From Vibrio sp. qd031 (GTDB lineage Bacteria; Pseudomonadota; Gammaproteobacteria; Enterobacterales; Vibrionaceae): a stretch of 64,000 nt of DNA. The translations under genes were made by a program, and so were the position numbers. Below the pieces are notes generated by a model that saw nothing but the letters and a program-made list of their open reading frames with translations, had not been told where the DNA came from and searched no databases. Shown here one piece after another: positions 25,126-35,776 of the stretch. The DNA lies in contig NZ_JXQD01000036.1 of NCBI RefSeq assembly GCF_002100145.1, forward strand, positions 130,928 through 194,927, given 5' to 3'. Each line of letters opens with the position of its first letter. Positions within the stretch are counted from its first letter, which is position 1.

Positions 25126-27984
25126 ATGCCATTACCCAGCACGCTCAACTTGCTCGCAGACAAACATTATACCGAGCTTGAATCTCTTTATTCCGACTGC
25201 ACTTCGCGCTGGACACCAGAGTTTATTGAGCCGTTGAAGGCCGTGTTGGCCTTGAGCCCGTTTTGCATGCAAGTGCTGCAACGAGACGCTGAATTTGTGC
25301 AGATGCTCCCTGAGTGGCTGTCGCGCGATGTTGACAGCATCGATTATCGAGCCTCCCTTGCCGAGCAATTGGCGACTTGCGATGATGAACTGCAAGGTCT
25401 ACGAATTTTACGAAAGACGCGTAATCGTGAAATGTTCTACATTGCGTGGCGAGACTTCTTAGGGCTGTGGGACGTCGAGCCAAGCTTAACGCAGCTGTCT
25501 GAGCTTGCCGAAGCACTGATTGTCGAGGCGTACAATTGGCAATACACGCTCTGCTGTAATCTATGGGGTACGCCTGTCGATGAGCAAGGTGTTCCTCAAC
25601 CTATGCTGGTGATTGGAATGGGGAAACTGGGTGGAGGAGAGCTAAACTTCTCATCGGATATCGATCTTATCTTTACCTACCCAGAAAACGGCGAAACTCA
25701 GGGGGCACGCCGCTCTATTGCGAACGCGCAGTTTTTCACTCGCCTTGGCCAAAGAGTGATTAAAGCACTGGATCAGCAAACCTTTGATGGTTTTTGTTAT
25801 CGCGTCGATATGCGATTGCGTCCTTTCGGGGACAGTGGCCCCTTGGTCATGAGTTTTTCTGCCTTAGAAGATTACTATCAAGAGCAAGGCCGAGACTGGG
25901 AACGTTATGCTATGGTCAAAGCGCGAGTCATGGGCAAAGAAATGTACCCGCAATACCAAAGTTTGCGCAAAATGCTTCGCCCCTTTGTGTTTAGGCGTTA
26001 TATCGATTTTAGCGCGATACAATCATTGCGCCGAATGAAAGGGATGATCCGCAGTGAAGTGCGCAGACGTGGCTTAACAGACAATATTAAGTTAGGGGCT
26101 GGAGGCATTCGAGAAATAGAGTTTATTGCTCAGGTGTTTCAGCTTATCCGTGGTGGACGAGAGCCGCAACTGCGTGAACGCGGGCTACTGATCACACTTA
26201 AAGCGATAGACGATCTGCAATTGTTGCACGATGGGCAGGCAACGCAGCTTGCAGACAGCTACCGATTCTTACGTCGCCTAGAAAACTTACTGCAAGCGCT
26301 CGAGGATAAACAGACGCAAACCCTTCCACAAGATGATCTCAATCGATCACGCCTATGTTATGCGATGGGTTATGACGATTGGTCACAGCTAAGCGCTGCA
26401 GTGAGTGACAACATGTCGCAAGTTCATTCCGTATTTGAGCAGTTGATAGGTGACGAAGAAGAAGACGGTGACGCTGCAGTGCCAAGGCACTTTGCTGAAA
26501 TGTGGGATAACGCAGCAGACAGTGAATTGGTGATTAACGTGATTGAAAGCGACCTAGGGCACCCAGCAGCAGAAGCGCTTACGCGAACGATCATTGAGTT
26601 TAAACAAGAGCTCGGCAAACGAACTTTAGGCCCCCGTGGCCGAGAGGTGTTAAACCACTTAATGCCGAAGCTGTTTGAAAAGGCCTTTTCCAACGCAGAC
26701 GTTGAATTTGGTTTACCAAGAGTGCTTCACGTACTCAATAGGATTTCTACGCGTACCACGTATTTAGAGTTGCTAGATGAACATCCTGGAGCGCTGTCAC
26801 AGTTGGTTAGGCTATGTACCGCCAGTCCGATGATCTCAGAGCTACTGGGTAAATACCCTATCTTGCTGGATGAGCTTCTCGATCCTGCGCATCTGTATAA
26901 CCCGGTCGAACTGAGCAGTTACAAAAGTGAGCTTAGAGACTTTTTAGCGCGCATCCCGCAAGATGATATGGAGCAGCAGATGGAAGGTCTGCGTCAGTTT
27001 AAGCAAGTTTGCATTTTGCGTATTGCAGCGGCCGACATTGCGGGTGCATTGCCAGTGATGAAAGTGAGCGATCACTTAACCTCACTCGCGGAAGCTATTG
27101 TCGATGCCGTCGTGCATCAAGCGTGGTTACAACTGTCCGAAAAATATGGCGAACCAAACCACCTTGCGCAGCGTGATGGTAAAGGTTTTGCGGTGATTGG
27201 TTATGGCAAAGTGGGAGGATGGGAGCTGGGTTATAATTCGGATCTCGATATCGTCTTTTTGCACGATAGCCCGCTGGATAGTTACACCGACGGTAAAAAA
27301 GAGATCGATGCTCGACAGTTCTACTTAAGGCTTGCTCAGCGCATCATACACATTTTCTCTGTGCGCACAGCGTCGGGCATTTTGTATGAAGTTGATACTC
27401 GACTGCGCCCATCGGGAGCGTCGGGTCTGCTGGTCAGCCCAACAGAAGCGTTCTTAGAGTATCAGTTACAAGAAGCTTGGACTTGGGAGCATCAGGCGCT
27501 GGTACGTACGCGTATGATATATGGCGATGAACCTTTGCAGAACGCGTTTACCAATATTCGACAACAAGTGCTTTGCCAAGCACGTGACAGTAACAAACTG
27601 CGTAAAGACGTGGTCGATATGAGAATGAAAATGCGTGATCACCTTGGTGGCAAAAAGGCCGGTCGCTTTATGCTTAAGCAAGATCCTGGAGGGATCACTG
27701 ATGTTGAGTTTATTGCGCAGTTTTTGGTGTTGGATCTTGCACACAAACATCCGGAGTTGGTGACATGGTCGGACAATGTTCGAATTTTTGAAACCTTAGC
27801 ACAGTTGGATATTTTTACTCAAACGCAACAGCAAGCGCTCAATTTGGCCTATACCGAATTAAGAGATGAGATCCATCATCGCAATTTACTAAACCAAGAT
27901 GCCGACGTTGATGAAGCACGCTTTACCGAGCACCGAGAGGTGATTAAAACGGCCTGGAAGCAATGGCTTGAGAGTGAAGGCTAA
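25126..27984 (+). CDS. glnE: Bifunctional glutamine synthetase adenylyltransferase/deadenylase
   Basis: 952 residues. GlnE attaches and removes AMP on glutamine synthetase in response to PII (GlnB) and glutamine. Two nucleotidyltransferase domains are seen: the deadenylating one near residues 165-185 ([19 protein letters not shown]) and the adenylylating one near residues 690-710 ([19 protein letters not shown]), each with the GK/S-D-D metal pattern. Between and after them are the helical regulatory domains. The start [12 protein letters not shown] at 25126 has AAGGAA 7-8 bases upstream. hldE follows after 110 bases, as in many enterics and vibrios; an imperfect hairpin at 28008-28033 lies between them. 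Confidence 0.97.
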   Translation: MPLPSTLNLLADKHYTELESLYSDCTSRWTPEFIEPLKAVLALSPFCMQVLQRDAEFVQMLPEWLSRDVDSIDYRASLAEQLATCDDELQGLRILRKTRNREMFYIAWRDFLGLWDVEPSLTQLSELAEALIVEAYNWQYTLCCNLWGTPVDEQGVPQPMLVIGMGKLGGGELNFSSDIDLIFTYPENGETQGARRSIANAQFFTRLGQRVIKALDQQTFDGFCYRVDMRLRPFGDSGPLVMSFSALEDYYQEQGRDWERYAMVKARVMGKEMYPQYQSLRKMLRPFVFRRYIDFSAIQSLRRMKGMIRSEVRRRGLTDNIKLGAGGIREIEFIAQVFQLIRGGREPQLRERGLLITLKAIDDLQLLHDGQATQLADSYRFLRRLENLLQALEDKQTQTLPQDDLNRSRLCYAMGYDDWSQLSAAVSDNMSQVHSVFEQLIGDEEEDGDAAVPRHFAEMWDNAADSELVINVIESDLGHPAAEALTRTIIEFKQELGKRTLGPRGREVLNHLMPKLFEKAFSNADVEFGLPRVLHVLNRISTRTTYLELLDEHPGALSQLVRLCTASPMISELLGKYPILLDELLDPAHLYNPVELSSYKSELRDFLARIPQDDMEQQMEGLRQFKQVCILRIAAADIAGALPVMKVSDHLTSLAEAIVDAVVHQAWLQLSEKYGEPNHLAQRDGKGFAVIGYGKVGGWELGYNSDLDIVFLHDSPLDSYTDGKKEIDARQFYLRLAQRIIHIFSVRTASGILYEVDTRLRPSGASGLLVSPTEAFLEYQLQEAWTWEHQALVRTRMIYGDEPLQNAFTNIRQQVLCQARDSNKLRKDVVDMRMKMRDHLGGKKAGRFMLKQDPGGITDVEFIAQFLVLDLAHKHPELVTWSDNVRIFETLAQLDIFTQTQQQALNLAYTELRDEIHHRNLLNQDADVDEARFTEHREVIKTAWKQWLESEG

Positions 27985-28094
27985 TGGTTGAATTATCACC
28001 AAACAACGAGGGCTAGCGCTAAAGCTAACCCTCTAAAGTGATTAACTAAAATGAGTTGTGCTACACTCTCGCTAAACCCCCAGTGGAGAAAAAA

Positions 28095-29525
28095 ATGAAA
28101 CCGATTTTGCCTGAATATGCCAACGCTGGTGTATTGATTATTGGCGATGTCATGCTGGATAGATACTGGTATGGCCCAACTGGACGCATTTCACCAGAAG
28201 CGCCCGTACCGGTTGTGAAAGTTGAAGAGAACGAAGAACGTCCAGGTGGTGCCGCGAACGTTGCCATGAATATTGCCGCCCTTGGTGGCCATTCTCACTT
28301 GGTGGGGTTTACCGGCAATGATGAACCAGCAGCGGTACTAACCAACACTTTGCAATCACTGAATGTTAACTGTGATTTTATAGCTGTTGATACGCACCCT
28401 ACAATCACCAAGTTGCGTGTGATGAGCCGCGGCCAGCAGCTGATCCGCCTCGATTTTGAAGACAAATTTGAAAACACTGACTTGTCCGCTATCACGCAGC
28501 GTATGGACACCGCGTTAACGCACTGCAAAGCAGTGATTTTATCGGACTACGCGAAAGGTGCATTAGAGCATTCCAAAGCCATTATCCGCAAAGCACGTGA
28601 GCATAATGTGCCAGTGTTCATTGACCCTAAAGGTGCAGATTTTGAACGTTATCGCGGTGCGACATTGCTAACGCCAAATCTATCTGAGTTTGAAACGGTG
28701 GTGGGTAAAGTTAAAGATGATGCAGACCTTGTTAAAAAAGGCATGGCGTTGATCGAGCAGTACGACTTTGAAGCCTTGTTGGTCACGCGAAGCGAGCATG
28801 GCATGACACTGCTGCGCAAAAATTGCGAACCTTTCCATCTGCCAACTCAAGCTCAAGAAGTGTATGACGTAACCGGGGCTGGAGATACGGTCATTTCGGT
28901 ACTAGCAGCGTCAGTGTCGGTTGGAAAGCCGCTTGATGAGGCGTGTGCATTGGCGAATGCAGCAGCAGGCGTTGTGGTTGGAAAACTAGGTACGTCAACA
29001 TTATCTACCATTGAATTGGCAGAAGCTGTGCATGGTAGCCGCGATACTGATTTTGGCATCATGACAGAAGAGAACCTTATTGAGGCGGTTAAAAAAGCTC
29101 AGTCTCGTGGCAAGAAAGTGGTAATGACTAATGGCTGCTTTGATATTTTGCACGCTGGTCATGTTTCTTACCTAAATCATGCGGCAGAGCTGGGAGACTT
29201 GCTGATTGTGGCAGTGAACACGGACGAATCAGTGAAAATATTGAAAGGTCCAGGTCGCCCTGTAAACCCAACAGATCGCCGAATGGCGGTGCTAGCGGGG
29301 TTAGGTGCAGTAGATTGGGTCGTACCGTTTGGTGAAGAAACACCACAACGATTGATCGCAAATGTATTGCCAGATCTATTGGTCAAAGGTGGCGATTATC
29401 AACCTGAAGAGATTGCCGGTGGTGAAGAAGTCATTGCCGCTGGTGGTGAGGTTAAAGTGCTCAATTTTGAAGACGGCTGTTCAACCTCCGAAATCATCAA
29501 CGCAATCAAAGGTGGCAAGGGCTAA
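28095..29525 (+). CDS. hldE: Bifunctional heptose kinase/adenylyltransferase HldE
   Basis: 476 residues from ATG 28095 (GTGGAG site upstream); the frame extends to 28056 without family-like sequence. HldE makes ADP-heptose precursor for the lipopolysaccharide inner core. Residues about 1-315 are a PfkB-type kinase ([20 protein letters not shown] at the start, [16 protein letters not shown] with the catalytic Asp near 265). Residues about 340-476 are a nucleotidyltransferase with [16 protein letters not shown] (HxGH) and the late [11 protein letters not shown] motif. It stands between glnE and convergent tolC. Confidence 0.97.
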   Translation: MKPILPEYANAGVLIIGDVMLDRYWYGPTGRISPEAPVPVVKVEENEERPGGAANVAMNIAALGGHSHLVGFTGNDEPAAVLTNTLQSLNVNCDFIAVDTHPTITKLRVMSRGQQLIRLDFEDKFENTDLSAITQRMDTALTHCKAVILSDYAKGALEHSKAIIRKAREHNVPVFIDPKGADFERYRGATLLTPNLSEFETVVGKVKDDADLVKKGMALIEQYDFEALLVTRSEHGMTLLRKNCEPFHLPTQAQEVYDVTGAGDTVISVLAASVSVGKPLDEACALANAAAGVVVGKLGTSTLSTIELAEAVHGSRDTDFGIMTEENLIEAVKKAQSRGKKVVMTNGCFDILHAGHVSYLNHAAELGDLLIVAVNTDESVKILKGPGRPVNPTDRRMAVLAGLGAVDWVVPFGEETPQRLIANVLPDLLVKGGDYQPEEIAGGEEVIAAGGEVKVLNFEDGCSTSEIINAIKGGKG

Positions 29526-29579
29526 GGTAAAGAAAAGTTTGGTGCCTTATCGGCATCGAAGCCTTTTCCTTCTGGTACA

Positions 29580-29613
29580 AAAAAACCGCAATTCAAAAAA
29601 TTGCGGTTTTTTT
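29580..29613. terminator. Bidirectional terminator between hldE and tolC
   Basis: 13-bp stem AAAAACCGCAATT with a short A-rich loop; the flanking A-run and T-run serve both convergent genes. Confidence 0.9.
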
Positions 29614-29626
29614 ATTAGATAAAGAA

Positions 29627-30931
29627 TTATGAAGTAGGCTTCATCAATCCTGCATTAATATCTAGGATATCTTGCTCGCTCAAAGAACCCGTCGCTTGGC
29701 GCAGGTTCAATACGCTAATGATGTAGTTGTAACGCGCATCTGCAAGGTTACGGTCAGCTTCAAACACACGACGTGTTGCATCTAACACCTCAACGATAGT
29801 TTGAGTACCCACTTCAAAACCAGCTTCCGTCGCTTCTAGTGCAGATTTAGCAGAAACTTGAAGTTGTTCAAATGCTCGGATAGAACCGATGGTCGCATTG
29901 ATATTGTTGCGAGAAGCACGAACGCCTGACACGACTTCACGGTAGGCAGCCTCAAGGTCTTCACTGACAGCCACATAATTGAACTCAGCTTGTTTCACCT
30001 GCGAAGTGATGTTGCCACCAGTGTATAACGGAACAGACAAGTTGATGCCAATGTTGTATTGGTCTGACGTTGTCCAGTCAATTGAATCTGCTTCACCACG
30101 ACCCACATCATAGCCACCGCTTAGAGACAGGCTGGGTAAATGACCAGAACTTGCTAGCTCAATTTGATCTCGGGCGATGTCTTGACTAATTCTTGCGGCC
30201 AGCAGTGATAAGTTTTCTTGCTCTGCTCGCTGTACCAGTGAATCGACTGTGTCAGCAGGGGCGCTAGCAGAAAAACGATCAGTATTTAGGATATCGAGCG
30301 ACTGGTAATCGCGACCAGTGATAGTACGTAGTGATTCGTAGCTGTTCACCAAGTTGTTTTGAGCAACCACTTCGTCTGCCAATACGGTATCGTATTGAGC
30401 TTGCGCTTCGTGTACATCAGTAATTGCAGACAAACCCACTTCAAAACGCTGCTTCATTTGGTCAAGTTGACGAGCAACCGCTTTTTTCTCCGCTTGAACG
30501 AAAACTACAGCGTCTTGCGCTCTTAGTACTTCGAAATAAGCGGTTGCGACACGTAAAATTAACTGTTGCTGCTGAGCTGCAAGGGCAGAGTCTGCTTGAC
30601 GCGCTTGTTTCTCTGCGGTGTCCAGATTAATCCAGCTTGAACGGTTATATAGCTCTTGAGAAAAACCAATGCCAGCAGAAAGCTGTTGGCTCGTAACATC
30701 AGAAGCATTATTTGCGTAATTGTATCCCGCCGTTAAATTAATTTGAGGCAATAGGGTAGAACGGCTAGAGGTAATCGCTTCAAAAGCGGCATCGCGCTGC
30801 GCAATTGATCGTAGAATCGTTGGGTCATTATCTTTGGCTTGAGTATAAACTTGAGCAAGGTCTTCTGCTATGACGAAAGTCGAGAGACTTGCTAGGCTTG
30901 CAGTTACTGCTAATGCGACTAGTTTTTTCAT
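29627..30931 (-). CDS. tolC: Outer-membrane efflux channel TolC
   Basis: 434 residues with a signal peptide ending VIA-ED (near residue 23). TolC trimers form the exit duct for RND, MFS and type I export systems. Two internal repeats of the OEP family are visible: a first half with TAYFEVLRAQDAVVFVQAEK and a second half with ARDQIELASSGHLPSLSLSGG and VEVLDATRRVFEADRNLADARY near the end, where the periplasmic tip helices lie. It is shorter than E. coli TolC, lacking the long disordered tail, as usual in vibrios. Its promoter is in the 200-base gap shared with nudF, which carries repeated AGAGTTGAAA-like boxes. Confidence 0.96.
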   Translation of the reverse strand: MKKLVALAVTASLASLSTFVIAEDLAQVYTQAKDNDPTILRSIAQRDAAFEAITSSRSTLLPQINLTAGYNYANNASDVTSQQLSAGIGFSQELYNRSSWINLDTAEKQARQADSALAAQQQQLILRVATAYFEVLRAQDAVVFVQAEKKAVARQLDQMKQRFEVGLSAITDVHEAQAQYDTVLADEVVAQNNLVNSYESLRTITGRDYQSLDILNTDRFSASAPADTVDSLVQRAEQENLSLLAARISQDIARDQIELASSGHLPSLSLSGGYDVGRGEADSIDWTTSDQYNIGINLSVPLYTGGNITSQVKQAEFNYVAVSEDLEAAYREVVSGVRASRNNINATIGSIRAFEQLQVSAKSALEATEAGFEVGTQTIVEVLDATRRVFEADRNLADARYNYIISVLNLRQATGSLSEQDILDINAGLMKPTS

Positions 30932-30962
30932 GTTTTAAACTCGGATCCGATGAGTAAATGTA

Positions 30963-31074
30963 AGAGTTGTACTGATTTCAACTCTACAGTAAATGGGTTA
31001 AGAGTTGAAATGCTAATAATAGTTAACTCTAAGAAGTTTAGTGTAAATTAGGGATCTCTATCACCTTTCAACTC
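30963..31074. promoter_or_regulatory. Cluster of AGAGTTGAAA-like boxes between tolC and nudF
   Basis: In the divergent tolC/nudF gap there are repeated heptamer-to-decamer boxes: AGAGTTG at 30963-30969, TTTCAACTCT at 30976-30985 (inverted), AGAGTTGAAA at 31001-31010, TAACTCT at 31024-31030 (inverted), TTTCAACTC at 31066-31074 (inverted). The second and third form a perfect 10-bp inverted repeat with a 15-base gap. This looks like operator sites for a transcription factor, which is inferred; the factor is unknown. Confidence 0.45.
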
Positions 31075-31131
31075 CGTTTTTAGAGTAATTCAGGTATGAT
31101 AAGCAGTTTTAGGCTTTGCTCAAGGAATGTT

Positions 31132-31755
31132 ATGTCTAAACAACCTACCGTCTCTTTCTCGAAAGAAGATGTCGAAATTTTAGATAAGAAACCGTTATTT
31201 AACGGCTTTTTCCGTATGATCCAATACCGTTTTCGTCACAAATTGTTTGCTGGCGGCTGGAGTGAACCTATTGATCGCGAGATGTTTGAGCGTGGTCATG
31301 CCGCCGCCATGTTGCCCTATGATCCTATTCGTGATGAAGTGGTGATCATCGAACAGATCCGCGTTGGCGCACTTGAACAAGCAAGTCCTTGGCAGTTTGA
31401 AGTGGTTGCTGGAATTATTGATACCGATGAATCCGCTGAAGAGGTTGTTAGACGGGAAGCAATGGAAGAGGCGGGCGTTGAAGTTGGTCATCTAGAGTTT
31501 GTGACCAGCTATTACCCATCTTCTGGAGGCTGTTCAGAAAAGTTGGATGTGTATGTAGGTGAAGTCGATTGCTCAAAAGCAGGTGGTATTTATGGTCTTG
31601 AATATGAAAACGAAGACATAAAAGTGACCACAATGTCTAGAGAAAAAGCGTACGATCTGGTGAAACAGGGAGTCATAGAGAACGGAGCATCGATAATCTT
31701 GCTGCAATGGTTAGAACTCAATTACAAGCAGATCCAAGAGCGCTGGTCAGTGTGA
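31132..31755 (+). CDS. nudF: ADP-ribose diphosphatase NudF
   Basis: 207 residues from ATG 31132, with AAGGA 7 bases upstream. NudF splits ADP-ribose to AMP and ribose 5-phosphate, clearing a reactive metabolite. The Nudix box is complete: GIIDTDESAEEVVRREAMEE followed by AGVEV, matching GX5EX7REVXEEXGV. Other features are the N-terminal VSFSKEDVEILDKKPLF and TSYYPSSGGCSEKLDVYVGE. It opens a Vibrio/enterobacterial gene row nudF, DUF1249, cpdA, yqiA, parE; the next gene overlaps by four bases (GTGA). Confidence 0.95.
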   Translation: MSKQPTVSFSKEDVEILDKKPLFNGFFRMIQYRFRHKLFAGGWSEPIDREMFERGHAAAMLPYDPIRDEVVIIEQIRVGALEQASPWQFEVVAGIIDTDESAEEVVRREAMEEAGVEVGHLEFVTSYYPSSGGCSEKLDVYVGEVDCSKAGGIYGLEYENEDIKVTTMSREKAYDLVKQGVIENGASIILLQWLELNYKQIQERWSV

Positions 31756-32180
31756 GTAATACTACACCTTATCACGTCGATTTAGCCGCTTTAATGCGTC
31801 TTTATGAGACCAATTATGCCAAGCTGAACGCGTTAATATCGGTCAATCCTGAGGTCGACGATGTTCGAACCTATCAGGTCAATCACAATATTTATCAGAT
31901 CACGGTATTGGAAGTTACTCGTTATACAACACTTGTAAACGTTGCTCAGTGTGAGCAAGTGCCCATTTTTCCACTTCCGAATATGACAGTACGCCTTTAT
32001 CATGACGCAAGGGTTGCAGAAGTATTCGCGAGTGACAAAATAAGTCGGATGCATGCTCGATATGACTACCCCAACCCTGACATGCGACAAAAAGATGAAA
32101 AATTTCAACTTAATCAGTTTTTGGGGGAGTGGCTGACTTACTGCCTAAAACAAGGCATCAGCCGCGAGCAACTATTTTAG
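31752..32180 (+). CDS. DUF1249-family protein (YqiB-like)
   Basis: 142 residues from GTG 31752, chosen because GTGA overlaps the nudF stop by four bases and the protein then starts VSNTTPYHVDLAALMRLYE, as family members do; the frame is open from 31707. The DUF1249 family (YqiB) has no known function. Visible segments are VNHNIYQITVLEVTRYTTLV, a beta-rich core, and ARYDYPNPDMRQKDEKFQLN near the end. It always seems to lie between nudF and cpdA, so it may share their link to nucleotide turnover, but that is only inferred from its neighbours. Confidence 0.88.
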   Translation: MSNTTPYHVDLAALMRLYETNYAKLNALISVNPEVDDVRTYQVNHNIYQITVLEVTRYTTLVNVAQCEQVPIFPLPNMTVRLYHDARVAEVFASDKISRMHARYDYPNPDMRQKDEKFQLNQFLGEWLTYCLKQGISREQLF

Positions 32181-32257
32181 ATTATTTGGTCATATTGACC
32201 TGAAAAAGAGAAACCCTTGTGGGTTTATGAAACCCCAATTGGGCATAGGATACGAGA

Positions 32258-33076
32258 TTGAGCCAACACGTTGCGCCCTCAAAGGACAGGGTTGAGTTAG
32301 TACAGATTACTGATACGCATTTGTTTGAACCTGCGGATGGCAATTTGCTGAGTGTGAATACTGAGCAAAGCTTCCACGCGGTAGTGCAAAATGTGATCGA
32401 TAGTCAATGTGCGTTTGATGCCGTTTTGGCGACTGGAGATATCTCTCAAGATCATACCCCAGCGTCATACCAAAAATTCGTTCAAGGTATTCGGCCGCTT
32501 GTAAAACAGTGTTACTGGTTGCCAGGAAACCACGATTACAAGCCCAGTATGGGCAGCGTAATTCCTACTGGCCAAATTGTCGAAGACACTCATGTGATGA
32601 TGGGGAAACACTGGCAACTGATATTACTCGATAGCCAAGTTGTTGGAGTGCCATACGGTGAGCTGTCCCAACAGCAATTAGCGATGCTCGATCAATGCTT
32701 GAATCAACACCCCGACAAACACAGCTTAGTATTGCTGCATCATCATCCCGTTTTGATTGGCAGTGCGTGGCTTGATCAACATACGTTAAGGAACGCATCC
32801 CAATTATGGGAAGTGATCAATCGTCACAGTAATGTAAAAGGGTTGGTGTGCGGGCATGTGCATCAAGACTTTGACCAACTTCACAGTGGGGTCCGAGTGA
32901 TTGCGACACCATCAACGTGTGCTCAATTCAAACCCAACTCCAACGATTTTGCGCTCGATAATGTAGCGCCGGGTTGGCGGAGCCTGAGCTTACTTGAAAA
33001 TGGGCAGATCGAGACACAGGTTTATCGATTGGCATCGGGACTATTTGAACCAGACTTTGATGCGGAAGGTTACTAA
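32258..33076 (+). CDS. cpdA: 3',5'-cyclic-AMP phosphodiesterase CpdA
   Basis: 272 residues, start codon TTG at 32258 with an AGGAT site about 8 bases upstream; no ATG precedes the conserved part. CpdA degrades cAMP, lowering CRP-dependent transcription. It is a calcineurin-like metallophosphoesterase with metal ligands in QITDTHLF, ATGDISQD, LPGNHDYK, LLHHHPV and CGHVHQDF. The family start is a few residues before VELVQITDTH. The TTG start suggests modest translation. It lies 77 bases after the DUF1249 gene; yqiA follows 39 bases on. Confidence 0.95.
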   Translation: MSQHVAPSKDRVELVQITDTHLFEPADGNLLSVNTEQSFHAVVQNVIDSQCAFDAVLATGDISQDHTPASYQKFVQGIRPLVKQCYWLPGNHDYKPSMGSVIPTGQIVEDTHVMMGKHWQLILLDSQVVGVPYGELSQQQLAMLDQCLNQHPDKHSLVLLHHHPVLIGSAWLDQHTLRNASQLWEVINRHSNVKGLVCGHVHQDFDQLHSGVRVIATPSTCAQFKPNSNDFALDNVAPGWRSLSLLENGQIETQVYRLASGLFEPDFDAEGY

Positions 33077-33115
33077 CGAGTCCGCTTATACGACCAAAGA
33101 TAAAAGCGGATACTT

Positions 33116-33703
33116 ATGTCTACTAAGCCTTCATTACTTCTCTATATTCACGGATTTAACTCATCTCCAAAGTCGATGAAAGCCAACCTCATGGCTGATT
33201 ATGTGAACACTCATCGCCCTGATATTCAGTTACTTATCCCGCAGATCCCTTGCTATCCAAAAACTGCGATAGCCTTGCTTACTCAGCTTGTTGAGACTCA
33301 CCAGGACGATTATGAGATTGGACTGGTAGGTAGCTCTCTAGGTGGGTACCTCTCTACATGGCTCAATCAACAGTATGGGTTGAAAGCTGTGTTGGTGAAT
33401 CCAGCAGTTAAACCCTACGAATTATTGAGTGACTATCTTGGTGAGCAAACTAATCCGTATACCAATGAACATTACACACTTGATCACAGCCATATTGAAG
33501 ATCTAAAGCAACTTGATGTAGAGCGGCTCAATGACCCCACTGATTTTTGGTTGATACAGCAAATGGGGGATGAGGTGCTAGACTATCGTCAAGCGGTCGA
33601 CAAGTTCTCTGCCAGTCGCCAAACGGTAGAGCGAGGTGGAGATCACAGTTTCCAGCAGTTCGAACGCTTCCCTGAGAAAATCATCCAATTTTTAAAACTG
33701 TAA
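33116..33703 (+). CDS. yqiA: YqiA-type alpha/beta-hydrolase esterase
   Basis: 195 residues. Small carboxylesterase of the alpha/beta-hydrolase fold: oxyanion part LYIHGFNSSPKS, nucleophile elbow VGSSLGGYLSTW (Ser near 74), late catalytic Asp in LIQQMGDEVLDY and His in GGDHSFQQFE. Its natural substrate is unknown. It keeps the conserved place ahead of parE, with a 190-base gap that holds a 10-bp inverted repeat. Confidence 0.92.
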   Translation: MSTKPSLLLYIHGFNSSPKSMKANLMADYVNTHRPDIQLLIPQIPCYPKTAIALLTQLVETHQDDYEIGLVGSSLGGYLSTWLNQQYGLKAVLVNPAVKPYELLSDYLGEQTNPYTNEHYTLDHSHIEDLKQLDVERLNDPTDFWLIQQMGDEVLDYRQAVDKFSASRQTVERGGDHSFQQFERFPEKIIQFLKL

Positions 33704-33742
33704 TAGAGTGGCTAAATTCGCGGCAAATTCAAGAGGATGTTG

Positions 33743-33774
33743 CTGCGAAAATGCTCAAAGTCATATTTTCGCAG
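33743..33774. other. Inverted repeat upstream of parE
   Basis: Perfect 10-bp arms CTGCGAAAAT and ATTTTCGCAG with a 12-base gap, in the yqiA-parE spacer, 120 bases before parE. No T-run follows, so it is a poor terminator; it may be an operator or RNA hairpin. A TTGACA box follows at 33794-33799 without a good -10 partner. Confidence 0.5.
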
Positions 33775-33893
33775 TTGCTAACAGCGCCTTTGCTTGACAT
33801 AGATCCCCCAGATCTTGAGACTGTCTGCAATACTAGATTCAATTTTTGCGGTGATTATCGTTATCGCATCCCAAGTCTAAGAAACGTTCAACT

Positions 33894-35774
33894 ATGACAG
33901 AACAATATAATGCCGGAGCCATAGAGGTTCTCAATGGATTGGAGCCAGTGCGTCGTCGCCCTGGCATGTATACGGATACGGCTCGCCCTAACCATATGGG
34001 GCAAGAGGTTATCGATAACAGTGTCGATGAAGCATTAGCCGGACACGCATCAAAGGTACACGTTATTCTTCACGCCGACCAATCACTCGAAGTGATCGAT
34101 GATGGTCGTGGTATGCCTGTGGATATCCATCCAGAAGAAGGCATATCTGGTGTTGAACTTATTTTATGTAAACTTCACGCTGGTGGTAAGTTCTCCAACA
34201 AGAACTACCAGTTCTCTGGTGGTTTGCATGGGGTAGGTATATCGGTTGTAAACGCTTTATCGAAGCGTGTTGAGGTGAAAGTTCGCCGCGATGGCCAAGT
34301 GTATGAAATTGCATTTGAACACGGTGACAAAGTCTCTGATTTACAAGTTACTGGCACGGTCGGCCGTCGCAATAGCGGTACCAGTGTTCATTTTTGGCCA
34401 GAAGTCAGCTATTTCGATTCTGGAAACTTCTCTGTGACTCGTTTAGTCAATAACTTACGAGCAAAAGCAGTGTTGTGCCCAGGCCTTGAGATTGTGTTTA
34501 CCGATAAAGTAAACGGTAAAGAACATCAGTGGCTTTATCAAAGCGGGTTGAAAGATTACCTCGCAGAAGGCGTCAAAGGGTACACTGTTGTACCAGAAGC
34601 CCCGTTTGTGGGTGACTTTTCTGCAGAAACAGAAGCCGCTGATTGGGCGATCATTTGGCAGCCAGAAGGTGGCGAGCTCATTACCGAAAGCTACGTAAAC
34701 CTGATCCCTACGGCTCAAGGTGGTACTCACGTAAATGGTTTGCGCCAAGGTTTACTTGATGCAATGCGAGAGTTCTGTGAATTTCGTAATTTGCTGCCGC
34801 GTGGCGTTAAGCTTACCGGCGATGATGTGTTTGACCGAGCGTCTTACGTGTTGTCGGTGAAGATGCAAGATCCTCAGTTTGCGGGACAGACTAAAGAGCG
34901 TCTCTCTTCTCGTCAAACCGCCGCCTTTGTGTCAGGTGTGGTTAAAGACGCATTCAGTCTGTGGCTCAATGAAAAACCACAGCTTGCGGAATTGCTGGCA
35001 GATCTGTGTATTGCAAGTGCTCATCGACGTATGCGTGCAGCAAAGAAAGTCGTGCGTAAAAAGGTGGCTTCTGGACCGGCATTGCCCGGTAAACTGACGG
35101 ACTGTTCTCAGCAAGATTTGTCTCGTACAGAACTCTTCTTGGTGGAGGGTGACTCGGCGGGTGGCTCAGCGAAACAGGCTCGTGACCGTGAGTTTCAGGC
35201 GATCATGCCATTGCGCGGTAAAATCCTAAACACTTGGGAAGTTGCGGCCGATCAAGTGTTGGCTTCTCAAGAAGTACACGACATCTCTGTGGCGCTAGGT
35301 ATTGATCCGGATACCGAAAATCTAGATGGCTTGCGATACGGTAAAATCTGTATTCTTGCGGATGCGGACTCCGATGGGCTGCACATTGCGACGTTGTTGT
35401 GCGCACTCTTTATGCGTCACTTTGAATCGTTAGTACGTGCAGGGCACGTGTATGTCGCCATGCCACCGCTGTTTAGAATCGACTGCGGTAAAGAGGTGTT
35501 TTACGCCCTTGATGAAGATGAAAAAGAAGGCGTATTAGAGCGTTTAAGTCAAAAACGCGCCAAGATAAATGTCCAGCGATTCAAAGGTCTGGGTGAAATG
35601 AACCCATTACAACTGCGTGAAACCACTATGGATCCAAACACACGACGCTTGGTGCAGTTAACCATCGACGATGACCAATCAACGATGGAAATGATGGATA
35701 TGCTGCTTGGTAAAAAGCGAGCAGATGATCGCCGTGCATGGTTACAAGACTATGGCGATCAGGCTGAGGTATAA
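33894..35774 (+). CDS. parE: DNA topoisomerase IV subunit B
   Basis: 626 residues. ParE is the ATPase half of topoisomerase IV, which separates daughter chromosomes. GHKL ATPase motifs: [23 protein letters not shown] and [15 protein letters not shown]. The C-terminal TOPRIM domain has [18 protein letters not shown] and [13 protein letters not shown] with the metal Glu and Asp residues. The start [20 protein letters not shown] is family-like. parC begins 2 bases after its stop, so the subunits are made together. Confidence 0.98.
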   Translation: MTEQYNAGAIEVLNGLEPVRRRPGMYTDTARPNHMGQEVIDNSVDEALAGHASKVHVILHADQSLEVIDDGRGMPVDIHPEEGISGVELILCKLHAGGKFSNKNYQFSGGLHGVGISVVNALSKRVEVKVRRDGQVYEIAFEHGDKVSDLQVTGTVGRRNSGTSVHFWPEVSYFDSGNFSVTRLVNNLRAKAVLCPGLEIVFTDKVNGKEHQWLYQSGLKDYLAEGVKGYTVVPEAPFVGDFSAETEAADWAIIWQPEGGELITESYVNLIPTAQGGTHVNGLRQGLLDAMREFCEFRNLLPRGVKLTGDDVFDRASYVLSVKMQDPQFAGQTKERLSSRQTAAFVSGVVKDAFSLWLNEKPQLAELLADLCIASAHRRMRAAKKVVRKKVASGPALPGKLTDCSQQDLSRTELFLVEGDSAGGSAKQARDREFQAIMPLRGKILNTWEVAADQVLASQEVHDISVALGIDPDTENLDGLRYGKICILADADSDGLHIATLLCALFMRHFESLVRAGHVYVAMPPLFRIDCGKEVFYALDEDEKEGVLERLSQKRAKINVQRFKGLGEMNPLQLRETTMDPNTRRLVQLTIDDDQSTMEMMDMLLGKKRADDRRAWLQDYGDQAEV

Positions 35775-35776
35775 GA

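Noticed and set aside
28008-28033. Terminator between glnE and hldE
   Set aside because: The hairpin has a mismatch and no T-run follows, so it is too weak to list as a terminator.
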